Shown here: piece by piece, positions 7,166 through 14,328 of the stretch
How the letters are laid out: every line of letters starts with the position of its first letter
Numbering within the stretch: the first letter of the stretch is position 1
Source: Candidatus Curtissbacteria bacterium
GTDB lineage: Bacteria; Patescibacteria; Microgenomatia; Curtissbacterales; GWA2-41-24
Length of the DNA stretch: 61,779 nucleotides
Reading direction: 5' to 3'
Assembly (NCBI GenBank): GCA_030647775.1
Contig: JAUSJC010000004.1
Span: 1 to 61,779, forward strand
The notes under the pieces: model-generated
Databases searched by the model: none
Seen by the model: only the letters and a program-made list of their open reading frames with translations
Told to the model about the DNA's origin: nothing
Translations under genes and position numbers: made by a program

Positions 7166-7513
7166 TTAACTCCTAAAAAACAAATTCCACCACTTCTGCC
7201 AATTGGGCAATTCATTCTTGCGTTCGTCGTTAGTCGTTTGTCGTTCGTCGCCCTTTGGCAACACCACAATCACCTCACCCGGTTTGGCAAGCCCAAGCTT
7301 GTTCCTTATCTCTTCCTCCGCAAACTGGTCACTTTTTTTAAATTCCAGTTCCTTTTCTAAAGCCTCATTTTCGCGCTTCAGATCATCCAGCTGTTTTTGG
7401 GCATCACCAACGCCTTGCGCTGTTGTTCGGAACGTTAAAATTCTCCTCGAACTATTAATCGCCAAGAGAATACTGACCAGAATTGCCGCAATAAGAATTA
7501 AATTTCGTTTCAT
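7166..7513 (-). CDS. Septum formation initiator (FtsB/DivIC-like)
   Basis: This 115-residue protein has one N-terminal membrane segment (about 5-20) and a coiled coil (AQKQLDDLKRENEALEKEL). It then has the family signature EEEIRNKLGLAKPGE. FtsB-type proteins link divisome components at the septum. The C-terminal tail (GDERQTTNDERKN) is encoded by a repeat related to the ones at 24830-24860 and 36378-36440, so the native protein probably ended earlier. Confidence 0.75.
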   Translation of the reverse strand: MKRNLILIAAILVSILLAINSSRRILTFRTTAQGVGDAQKQLDDLKRENEALEKELEFKKSDQFAEEEIRNKLGLAKPGEVIVVLPKGDERQTTNDERKNELPNWQKWWNLFFRS

Positions 7514-7563
7514 AACATATACATTATAATTGACATGAACTATATTTTGAGCAGAGCGAAAAA

Positions 7564-7620
7564 TATATCAGAGGAGCGCCATCGGCAGGACGAAGTCTGC
7601 CGAGGCGACCTGCTGATATT
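7564..7620. repeat. ATATCAG element, copy A
   Basis: The left end is ATATCAGAGGAGCGCC and the right end GGCGACCTGCTGATAT, with a unique inner hairpin CGGCAG/CTGCCG. Copies at 19087-19136 and 45735-45787 keep the ends but differ in the core. Confidence 0.85.
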
Positions 7621-7689
7621 GACAAGACCTATAGCAGGAGTTATACTTACCCTACTTTCATCCTGCTTCGAAAGTCTGCACCAATAAAT

Positions 7690-8565
7690 ATGAAAAGATT
7701 AGATGAGGCTCATAAAGAATTTGTAGAACATTTAAGAGGCAAAAAGCGCGCCTCGGCAACCGTTTTGGCCTATGGTAAAGATATCCAGCAATTGGTGCAG
7801 TTTTTAAACGACCTTAAAAAGGCCGACGTTACAGAAGTTGCCGCCGAAGATATCCGCACATTTTTGGCAAAACTCGAAAAAGAAGGCTACACCCAAAAAT
7901 CAATTTCCCGGAAGCTAAATTCCACCAAAACTTTCTTCCGCTTTCTAAAAGTCCAGGAGCTCATCACCGACGACCCGGCAACACTAGTCGACCATCCAAA
8001 GTTTGACACCAAACCGCCGCGCATCTTGTCCCCTATTGAATACAGGGCACTAAGAGATGCGGCCCGCGATGACGCCAGAATCGCCGCCGTTATCGAGATT
8101 CTTTTGCAAACCGGAATCAGGATTGGCGAACTGGCCAACATTAGAACCGATGATGTTTACGAAAGTGTTGGGCAAAAAGAGGGTTCCTTATTTATAAGGT
8201 CACAAGAAAACCGTGGTGAACGAACCGTTCCTTTAAATAAAGCCGCCGAAACGGCCCTTAAAAGATATCTGGAAGTTCGCCCAAAAACTGCCAACAAGGC
8301 CCTGTTTGTCACCAAAACCGGCCGTCCGCTTCTCGTTCGAAACATCAGGACCGCTATCGACCGTTATTACAAAAGGGCCGGTATTAGCGGCGCCAAGGTT
8401 AACGACCTAAGGCACACTTGGGTCGCCCATCACCTTACTGCCGGAACATCACTGGTTTTGATTTCCAAAATCGCCGGCCACAAGCGCCTTTCCACTACGG
8501 AACGTTACTTAACACTGATCACTACTCCAAAAGGCGAGGAGAAGGTAAAGTTAGAAGAACTTTAA
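7690..8565 (+). CDS. Tyrosine recombinase (XerC/XerD-like)
   Basis: This 291-residue protein has an N-terminal SAM-like core-binding domain (about 5-85) and a C-terminal catalytic domain. The catalytic arginines are in TGIRIGEL and DLRHT, the second histidine in AGHKRL, and the nucleophile is the tyrosine of ERYLTL. The first histidine of the usual HxLR motif is asparagine here (VNDLR). It is probably the chromosome-dimer recombinase, or a mobile-element integrase. Its last eleven codons (GEEKVKLEEL and stop) are repeated at 8590-8622 with different codons. Confidence 0.9.
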   Translation: MKRLDEAHKEFVEHLRGKKRASATVLAYGKDIQQLVQFLNDLKKADVTEVAAEDIRTFLAKLEKEGYTQKSISRKLNSTKTFFRFLKVQELITDDPATLVDHPKFDTKPPRILSPIEYRALRDAARDDARIAAVIEILLQTGIRIGELANIRTDDVYESVGQKEGSLFIRSQENRGERTVPLNKAAETALKRYLEVRPKTANKALFVTKTGRPLLVRNIRTAIDRYYKRAGISGAKVNDLRHTWVAHHLTAGTSLVLISKIAGHKRLSTTERYLTLITTPKGEEKVKLEEL

Positions 8566-8622
8566 CTTCGACGAAGCCGAGTTTGACTCGGTGAGGAAAA
8601 AGTTAAGCTCGAAGAACTGTAA
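8566..8622 (+). pseudogene. Insertion plus second copy of the xer 3' end
   Basis: A 24-nt hairpin-forming insertion (8566-8589, with CTTCG/CGAAG and CCGAGT/ACTCGG) is followed by 8590-8622, which reads GEEKVKLEEL-stop. That is the same amino acids as the real C-terminus at 8533-8565. Seven of the ten sense codons are synonymously different or share only two bases. The arrangement suggests the end of xer was duplicated or replaced when the insertion arrived. Confidence 0.7.
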
Positions 8623-8623
8623 G

Positions 8624-9148
8624 ATGCAAGAACTACCACCACCAAATATTTCTCCAGAGGTCCTAACCGCTCTAGGATTGGATGGCGATATCGAAAGACC
8701 ATACTTAGAACAAATGCGTAAAAAAGGAAGGTCGCACTATACATGGAGAAGAGTGAGTAGAGATAAAACCACTTTTACCTTATCCGTTATGGATTGGTAT
8801 GTAAAATTCTCTATAGATAGAAAGGAGCAAATACCTGTTACTCTTCTAGATAGGTGGCGACAAAGTGCTTTGGGGTTTGAGCCTGAGGTCAGATCATTGA
8901 TTGAAAAGGGTGTCCGGGTATACGTTGAGGGATTTACGGAACAAGCATTAGATGAGAAGCAGTTTGTGAGCGCAACCGAAATGTTTGACTCAATTACCCC
9001 AGGTGGCATTACTCAAAACCTTGAGGTCATGAGCAGGCTCAAATCTGAAGCGGCATCATTCGTTTCCAATGGAAACCCATTGAGGGGACTGGAAATTGCA
9101 AGAGCAATTCAGAACATCGTAAATAGCAAACAACTTATTTCTTCTTAA
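8624..9148 (+). CDS. Hypothetical protein
   Basis: This is a 174-residue soluble protein that I do not recognise. The start is set at ATG 8624. A GTG at 8591 would read through the duplicated xer end. The N-terminus is proline-rich (LPPPNISPEV), followed by a mixed alpha/beta stretch and no membrane segment. Codon use is plainer than in the neighbours, which suggests an accessory gene. It ends 14 bp inside the convergent small membrane gene at 9135-9281. Confidence 0.6.
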   Translation: MQELPPPNISPEVLTALGLDGDIERPYLEQMRKKGRSHYTWRRVSRDKTTFTLSVMDWYVKFSIDRKEQIPVTLLDRWRQSALGFEPEVRSLIEKGVRVYVEGFTEQALDEKQFVSATEMFDSITPGGITQNLEVMSRLKSEAASFVSNGNPLRGLEIARAIQNIVNSKQLISS

Positions 9149-9281
9149 AAAACCCGCTAACAACATCCCAAAGCATAATCACAATCATCGGCACCAAAAG
9201 TAATCTCCAAAACCACGACACAAAAAAGACTAAGATTATCCCCACTATTCCTGCCAGCAAAAACAGAATTTTAAGTATCAT
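9135..9281 (-). CDS. Small membrane protein (48 residues)
   Basis: The ORF reads MILKILFLLAGIVGIILVFF with a second hydrophobic stretch LLLVPMIVIMLWDVV and a KKK tail. The pattern of two membrane segments and a basic C-terminus is typical of small inner-membrane proteins. It converges with the gene at 8624-9148. I do not recognise the family. Confidence 0.5.
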   Translation of the reverse strand: MILKILFLLAGIVGIILVFFVSWFWRLLLVPMIVIMLWDVVSGFFKKK

Positions 9282-9360
9282 CTTACAATTCTATTGTATA
9301 TTAATTTCGAGCTTGTGAGAAAATGTTCTTCTTGCCTAATATCCTAACCTTTGTTATATT

Positions 9361-9396
9361 GACCTCGAAGGACTTAGGGATATGAACCCGAGCCCT
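9361..9396 (-). pseudogene. Possible tRNA 3'-half relic
   Basis: The minus strand reads GGGCTCGGGTTCATATCCC followed by TAAGTCC and TTCGAGG. This is similar to the 3' half at 6281-6323 (TTCGATCCC, TTAAGTCC, GTCGAGG). There is no 5' half. It overlaps the region where the atp promoter should be. Confidence 0.3.
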
Positions 9397-9418
9397 TTTT
9401 TTCGAATTTAATTACTGA

Positions 9419-9424
9419 GATAAT
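9419..9424 (+). promoter_or_regulatory. -10 box of the atp operon
   Basis: GATAAT ends exactly 6 nt before the atpB ATG. A TTGACC further upstream is too far to be its -35 element. Confidence 0.5.
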
Positions 9425-9430
9425 CATACT

Positions 9431-10156
9431 ATGGAAGGCCATATCACCCTAGCTGCTGAAAAATTATTCTCAATCGGTCCTTTGCCTATTACCAATACTA
9501 TCCTCACAACCTGGCTTGTTACGGCAGTTATGGTTTCATTCGCATTTGTGGCCACCCGTAAAGTCGCCCTTGTCCCCAATAGTATTCAAAACTTCGCCGA
9601 ATTCGCCGTGGAATCTCTCCACGACCTCGTCGAATCAGTCGCCGGCACCAAAACTGCCGTTTTCTTTCCGATTATCGCCAGCTTTTTCTTCTTTATTATC
9701 GTAGGCAATTACCTGGGCTTACTCCCCGGCTTCGGCACAATTGGTGTGCACCAAGGTTCAAAATTTGTCCCCCTTTTTCGCTCGATTAATTCCGACCTAA
9801 ATACAACTCTCGCTCTTGCTCTAGTTTCTGTAATTGCCACCCACTACCTCGCCATTAAATATTTAGGCCTTGGCGGCTATTTAAAAAAATGGTTTTCCTT
9901 AAACCCTATCTTTCTTTTTGTCGGAATAATCGAACTTGCCGGCGAATTTACAAAAGTCGTTTCACTTTCCTTCCGGCTTTTTGGCAACATCTTTGCCGGT
10001 GAAACGGCCCTAACTACTGTTTCCAAACTTTTTGCCTTTATTGTCCCGATTCCTTTTATGCTTCTTGAAATTATTGTCGGCTTCGTTCAAGCCCTGGTTT
10101 TTGCTATGCTAACTTTAGTTTTTATGGTAATCTTGACGCAGAAACATGAGCACTAA
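9431..10156 (+). CDS. atpB: F-type ATP synthase subunit a
   Basis: This 241-residue membrane subunit forms the half-channels for proton flow. The essential arginine is in SLSFRLFGNIFAGE, and five or six membrane segments are visible. It is the first gene of atpBEFHAGDC. No Shine-Dalgarno precedes it. A GATAAT box lies 6 nt upstream, which fits a leaderless start. Confidence 0.95.
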   Translation: MEGHITLAAEKLFSIGPLPITNTILTTWLVTAVMVSFAFVATRKVALVPNSIQNFAEFAVESLHDLVESVAGTKTAVFFPIIASFFFFIIVGNYLGLLPGFGTIGVHQGSKFVPLFRSINSDLNTTLALALVSVIATHYLAIKYLGLGGYLKKWFSLNPIFLFVGIIELAGEFTKVVSLSFRLFGNIFAGETALTTVSKLFAFIVPIPFMLLEIIVGFVQALVFAMLTLVFMVILTQKHEH

Positions 10157-10171
10157 GGAGGTGAATAAATT

Positions 10172-10378
10172 TTGGAATTCATTCTAGCAAAAGGTTCAGT
10201 TATCGCTATCGGTGGTATATTCCCCGCTCTTGCTGTCGGCCTTATTGGTTTTAAAGCCATGGAAGCAATCGGCAGAAACCCGGACGCCGCAAACAAAGTC
10301 TTGCCGCCAATGTTAATCGGCATGGCCTTTGCCGAAGCAATCGCAATTTACGCTTTGATCTTAGCCTTCATTGGGTAA
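10172..10378 (+). CDS. atpE: F-type ATP synthase subunit c
   Basis: This short (68-residue) two-helix proteolipid forms the rotor ring. The polar loop is GRNPDAA and the ion-binding glutamate lies in AFAEAIAIY. Ala after the Glu, with no helix-1 Gln, argues for proton rather than sodium coupling. The start is TTG at 10172, fixed by AAGGAGGTG at 10155-10163, because there is no suitable ATG. Confidence 0.95.
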   Translation: MEFILAKGSVIAIGGIFPALAVGLIGFKAMEAIGRNPDAANKVLPPMLIGMAFAEAIAIYALILAFIG

Positions 10379-10473
10379 TTGGGCTTTTGGACGATTGGGT
10401 TATTGGGACTTAAACATCCTAACAACCTACCGACCGAATAGCCTAATAACCTAAAGGCCTAATAAACCTAAAG
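10379..10473. repeat. GGTTATTGGG/CCTAATAACC repeat
   Basis: The atpE-atpF gap is filled by complementary A/T-rich stretches (GGGTTATTGGG against CCTAATAACC). A related block lies between atpH and atpA at 11481-11545. Confidence 0.7.
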
Positions 10474-10983
10474 ATGGAAATAGCAAAACAGTTTGGCATT
10501 GAACCAATTCTGCTCTTGGCGCAAATCATCAATTTTTTGGTTATCCTTTTTGTGCTCAAAAAGTTCTTTTATAAACCCCTCGTCAAGATGCTGGCGGACC
10601 GCAAGGCAAGAATCGCCGAAAGTCTCCGCAATGCCGACACCATAGAAGGAAAACTAAAAGCAACCGAAGAAAAATCGGCGCTTGTTTTAGATACTGCCAG
10701 GAAAAACGCCGAAGACATTCTGACTGACGCCAAAGCCGAAGCCCAAAGAATCGCCGACGCCGCCGGCCAAGAAGCTAAAACGGCAACAGAGCAAACCCTG
10801 AAAAAAGCCATGGAGCAAATTCAATCTGAACGGGAAAAAATGCAAAAAGATCTGGAACAAGAAACTCTCGATTTAGTCACAGCAACAGTCAAAAAAGTTT
10901 TAGGCAGGAATTTAAGAGACGTGGAGAAAAAATCTTTAACTGCCAAATCAATTGCCGATATAACTCGGAAGATGTCATCCTGA
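10474..10983 (+). CDS. atpF: F-type ATP synthase subunit b
   Basis: This 169-residue peripheral stalk subunit has one N-terminal membrane helix (about 12-32) and a long charged coiled coil rich in Ala, Glu and Lys. It connects Fo to F1 via delta. The last residues MSS and the stop come from the repeat ATGTCATCCTGA at the gene end, and sufC ends the same way. Confidence 0.93.
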   Translation: MEIAKQFGIEPILLLAQIINFLVILFVLKKFFYKPLVKMLADRKARIAESLRNADTIEGKLKATEEKSALVLDTARKNAEDILTDAKAEAQRIADAAGQEAKTATEQTLKKAMEQIQSEREKMQKDLEQETLDLVTATVKKVLGRNLRDVEKKSLTAKSIADITRKMSS

Positions 10984-11097
10984 ACAATGTCATCCTGAAC
11001 TCGATTCAGGATCTGTAACTGATTCAGGATCTAATCTAAACGGATTCCGAAATATACAGGGCCATGCGACCTAAAGGTCTAAAGTTCGGAATGACAA
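10974..11097. repeat. Cluster of GTCATCCTGAAC / GATTCAGGATCT and ATTCCGAAATATACAG repeats
   Basis: Two GTCATCCTGAA half-sites are followed by GATTCAGGATCT twice. Then comes a hairpin-like block, from GATTCCGAAATATACAG to GACCTAAAGGTCT and GTTCGGAATGACA. The latter block is repeated in inverse orientation at 34680-34732. Confidence 0.85.
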
Positions 11098-11108
11098 CAG
11101 GGGAATAA

Positions 11109-11480
11109 ATGAAGAAAAAATACATAAAAATCGCCAAAGTAATGCTCCGGGCCAGTTTAAAAAATGGTCAGGTTGACTCAAAATCAGTCGACAAAGTCTT
11201 AAAAGAAATTATTTCCCAAAAACCTTCCGGTCTTACCAAAATTTTAAAAATCTATAGAAACTTAATCACGGCCCAACTGGCCAAGGAAGAGCTAATTATC
11301 GAAGCCGCCGCTCTACCCTCTCTCTCAAAATCGGCACTTCTTTCAAAGACCGGAGCCAAAAGAATTGTCGTAAGAATTAACCCTGCAATTGTTTTTGGTG
11401 CCAGGATAAAAAATGGTGATTGGATCTGGGAAGAAACCCTAAACTCGAAACTTGAACAAATCAAGCAGGCTAGTGGGTAA
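11109..11480 (+). CDS. atpH: F-type ATP synthase subunit delta (short)
   Basis: This 123-residue protein stands where delta belongs and has a delta-like C-terminus (GARIKNGDWIWEETLNSKLEQI). Usual length is about 175-180, so the N-terminal helical domain that binds subunit alpha is much reduced. Assignment rests on position and the C-terminal motif. Confidence 0.8.
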   Translation: MKKKYIKIAKVMLRASLKNGQVDSKSVDKVLKEIISQKPSGLTKILKIYRNLITAQLAKEELIIEAAALPSLSKSALLSKTGAKRIVVRINPAIVFGARIKNGDWIWEETLNSKLEQIKQASG

Positions 11481-11545
11481 TTAGGCGATTAGGCTATTAG
11501 GAAAATACCTAATTACCCAACAACCTAAAAACCTAATAACCAAAC
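11481..11545. repeat. GGTAATTAGG/CCTAATTACC hairpin
   Basis: The stretch TAATTAGGCGATTAGG pairs imperfectly with CCTAATTACC. It is the same family as 10379-10473. Confidence 0.7.
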
Positions 11546-11547
11546 CG

Positions 11548-13116
11548 ATGAGTATCCTGGAAAATATCGAAAAACAAATAGATAAGGCGAAATTCACCTC
11601 GATCCCAAAAAACGTCGGCAAAATCATTGAAATTGGCGACGGTGTCGCTCGCGTTTCCGGCCTCTCCGATGTTTCTGCCTCGGAAATTGTCACTTTCCCC
11701 CTCCGGACCAGAGGCCCCTCTGGGCCAGCGGCTCACGGCATCACCGGCCTTGCGCTAAATTTGGAAGAAGACAGTGTCGGCGTCATCATTTTTGGTGATT
11801 GGGCAAAACTTAAAGAAGGCGATGAAGTCCAAACTACCGGAAGAATCCTGGAAATTCCTGTCGGTGATGCTCTTATAGGCAGGGTTGTCGATGCTCTTGG
11901 CAAACCGGTTGACGGCAAAGGGCCCATCAAGGCAACCACGCACTACCCGGCCGAAAAAATTGCCCCCGGCGTCATCTTTCGCCAACCCGTTAATGTGCCT
12001 TTGCAAACCGGTATCAAAGCCATCGATTCTATGATTCCTATTGGCCGCGGCCAAAGGGAACTTATAATCGGCGACCGCGGCCTTGGTAAAACCGCCATTT
12101 GTCTGGATACCATCATTAACCAAAAAGGCAAAAAAGTTATTTGTATTTATGTCGCCATCGGCCAAAAAACCAGCAAAATTGCCCAGGTTGTCGCCATTCT
12201 GGAAAAACACAAAGCCCTGGACCACACCATCGTTGTGGCCGCATCCGCTTCCGATTCGGCTAGCCAGCAGTATGTTGCCCCCTACGCCGGCTGCGCTATC
12301 GGAGAATATTTTATGGACCAGGGGAAAGACGCCTTGGTCATCTATGACGATTTGACCAAACACGCCTGGGCTTACCGCCAGATTTCTCTTCTTCTTAAAC
12401 GTCCTTCCGGCCGCGAAGCTTACCCTGGTGACGTTTTCTACCTTCATTCCCGTCTGTTGGAACGCGCGGCCCGTCTTGACGAAAAACACGGCGGCGGCTC
12501 CCTAACCGCTCTTCCGATTATCGAAACCCAAGCCGGTGATGTTTCCGCCTACATTCCCACTAATGTTATTTCCATTACCGACGGCCAAATCTTCTTGGAA
12601 GCCGATCTTTTCAACGCCGGCAACCGCCCGGCCATCAATGCCGGCATTTCCGTTTCCCGGGTTGGCGGCAATGCCCAAACAAAAATGATGAAAAAAGTCG
12701 CCGGCGGCCTCCGCTTAGACCTTGCCCAGTACAGGTCTCTGGCCGCCTTTACCCAGTTTGGTTCCGACCTTGATGCCACAACTCTGGCAAAACTCGAGCG
12801 CGGTAAAAGAATCGTCGAAATTTTAAAGCAGCCCCAATACCAACCAATTGATATTACTGCTCAAACCGTTATCTTCTGGTCTGCGGCAAACGGATACTTC
12901 GATTCTATTGCGGTCACCGAAGTTTCTAGGTTTGAAGAGCGGATTATTTCTGCTCTTGCCACCAACAAAAAACTAAAAGATCATCTGGACGACAAAAAAG
13001 AACTCGACGATTTTGCCGTCAAAGAACTCGAAAAGATGCTTTCTTCCCTTTCCGGCAAAATGCCCAAAGTCGAAACTCAAGAGAAACCAAAAAGGAGGTC
13101 AAAAACAAAAAAATAA
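11548..13116 (+). CDS. atpA: F-type ATP synthase subunit alpha
   Basis: This 522-residue non-catalytic subunit has P-loop GDRGLGKTA (usually GDRQTGKT), the VYDDLTKHAWAYR region (here VIYDDLTK) and the arginine-finger segment ISVSRVGG. An in-frame repeat (11704-11731) replaces the usual short loop near residues 52-64 with LRTRGPSGPAAHG. The same DNA element interrupts the FAD oxidoreductase at 27820-29130. The C-terminal tail is basic (KPKRRSKTKK). Confidence 0.96.
   Translation: MSILENIEKQIDKAKFTSIPKNVGKIIEIGDGVARVSGLSDVSASEIVTFPLRTRGPSGPAAHGITGLALNLEEDSVGVIIFGDWAKLKEGDEVQTTGRILEIPVGDALIGRVVDALGKPVDGKGPIKATTHYPAEKIAPGVIFRQPVNVPLQTGIKAIDSMIPIGRGQRELIIGDRGLGKTAICLDTIINQKGKKVICIYVAIGQKTSKIAQVVAILEKHKALDHTIVVAASASDSASQQYVAPYAGCAIGEYFMDQGKDALVIYDDLTKHAWAYRQISLLLKRPSGREAYPGDVFYLHSRLLERAARLDEKHGGGSLTALPIIETQAGDVSAYIPTNVISITDGQIFLEADLFNAGNRPAINAGISVSRVGGNAQTKMMKKVAGGLRLDLAQYRSLAAFTQFGSDLDATTLAKLERGKRIVEILKQPQYQPIDITAQTVIFWSAANGYFDSIAVTEVSRFEERIISALATNKKLKDHLDDKKELDDFAVKELEKMLSSLSGKMPKVETQEKPKRRSKTKK
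11704..11731. repeat. In-frame repeat in atpA, shared with the FAD oxidoreductase
   Basis: The stretch CCAGAGGCCCCTCTGGGCC continuing AGCGGC recurs without change at 27977-28003. There it is read on the opposite strand relative to the gene. Confidence 0.9.
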
Positions 13117-13300
13117 ACGGGTGGCAACAGTAAAATGTCTCCCTACAAAAACGTCAGCATTGGCGCAAAATCAAAAACATGACGGAGCAAGCTCTTAAAA
13201 TCAAAACGAATAATAAATTAATATCTGTTGCTTGCGGAGTCTTGAGCGAGGCGAAATTTAAAATCCGACTCAGCATTGATGTTGGCCGAGCGTTTTTTGA
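13117..13300. repeat. Large hairpin element J, copy 1
   Basis: This copy shares AATCAAAAACATGACG, GAGCGAGGCGAA and GGCCGAGCGTTTTTTGAT in the same order with 43411-43567. The ends are imperfect inverted repeats. No protein is evident, so it is MITE-like. Confidence 0.75.
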
Positions 13301-13330
13301 TTGCGACAGTGCTGACAAACAAACCTAATC

Positions 13331-14182
13331 ATGACCCAAATCCGAGAAATTAAAAGAAGAATCAAATCGATTGAAAATACCTCAAAGGTTACTCACGCCA
13401 TGGAGCTTGTTTCTGCCGCCAAAATGAGAAAGGCCCAGGAAAAAACCGTTTCTAGCCGCCCTTATACCAGTGCCCTGCACCAAATGATTATCGAGCTTCG
13501 TCCCGAAACACACAAAAACCTTCACCGCCTTTTAAAGGAAAATAGTTCTCCAAACCAACTGGTTATACTAATCACCTCCGACCGCGGTTTTGTCGGCGGT
13601 TTAAACCTCAACCTGGCCAGGGAAGCCATCAAAATGACCAATAAGAACACCAAATTTATTGTCGTTGGCAAAAAAGCCTTAAGCTTCGCCGTTAAAATGG
13701 GGGCCGACGTTATCGCCGGATTCCAATCGGAAGAAAAACCATTTATCGACCTGGCCCGAACCATCGCAAAAATGGCCGTCGACGCGTTTACCAAAGCAGA
13801 AGTTTCCGGCGTTTATCTAATCTACTCAAAATTCGAATCTACGATAAAACAAGTGCCAACCGTTCAAAAACTGTTACCTATCACTCTCACCGGTGCGGAA
13901 GCCGGAATCGAAACCGAAGAAGTACCCCAAATGCTTTTTGAACCGTCGGCCGACAGAATTATCGAACGGCTTCTTCCCCACCACGTCTTAACCCATATCT
14001 ACCAAATACTGCTGGAATCCAAAGCATCTGAACACTCGGCCAGAATGGTCGCTATGAAAAACGCTACCGATGCGGCCAGTGACCTGGTAGACGATTTGAC
14101 CTTAACTTATAATCAGGCCCGGCAGGAATCTATAACCAAAGAACTTTTAGATATCATCACGGCACAGGCCGTGTTTGAATAA
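13331..14182 (+). CDS. atpG: F-type ATP synthase subunit gamma
   Basis: This 283-residue central shaft subunit has the conserved N-terminus REIKRRIKSIENTSKVTHAMELVSAAKMRKAQ (residues 5-36). Its C-terminal helix ends with MKNATDAASDLVDDLTLTYN and ARQ..IT.EL.DI, the two coiled-coil ends that rotate inside alpha3beta3. It follows a large non-coding repeat that separates it from atpA by 214 nt. Confidence 0.95.
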   Translation: MTQIREIKRRIKSIENTSKVTHAMELVSAAKMRKAQEKTVSSRPYTSALHQMIIELRPETHKNLHRLLKENSSPNQLVILITSDRGFVGGLNLNLAREAIKMTNKNTKFIVVGKKALSFAVKMGADVIAGFQSEEKPFIDLARTIAKMAVDAFTKAEVSGVYLIYSKFESTIKQVPTVQKLLPITLTGAEAGIETEEVPQMLFEPSADRIIERLLPHHVLTHIYQILLESKASEHSARMVAMKNATDAASDLVDDLTLTYNQARQESITKELLDIITAQAVFE

Positions 14183-14189
14183 CAAAATC

Positions 14190-14320
14190 ACAATGACCAA
14201 GCACCAAATATCAAACAATACTAAAGCAAAAAAATGTTCTAAATTCAAAACAGTTTTAGAAATTATGATTTTGAACATTTGAATTTGTTTGTGATTTGGA
14301 ATTTGTGATTTGGAATTTAT
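14190..14320. repeat. AAATCACAAATTCC-type A/T repeat
   Basis: The atpG-atpD gap contains TTTGTGATTTGGAATTTG units and complementary CACAATGACCAAGCACCAAA. A related unit is inserted in frame in nadK at 18614-18650. Confidence 0.65.
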
Positions 14321-14328
14321 AGAGAAAT

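Noticed and set aside
8591..8623. GTG start for the hypothetical gene at 8624
   Set aside because: This stretch is the second copy of the xer 3' end, read in another frame.
11755..12489. 244-residue ORF antisense to atpA
   Set aside because: It is a shadow of atpA on the other strand with no family features.
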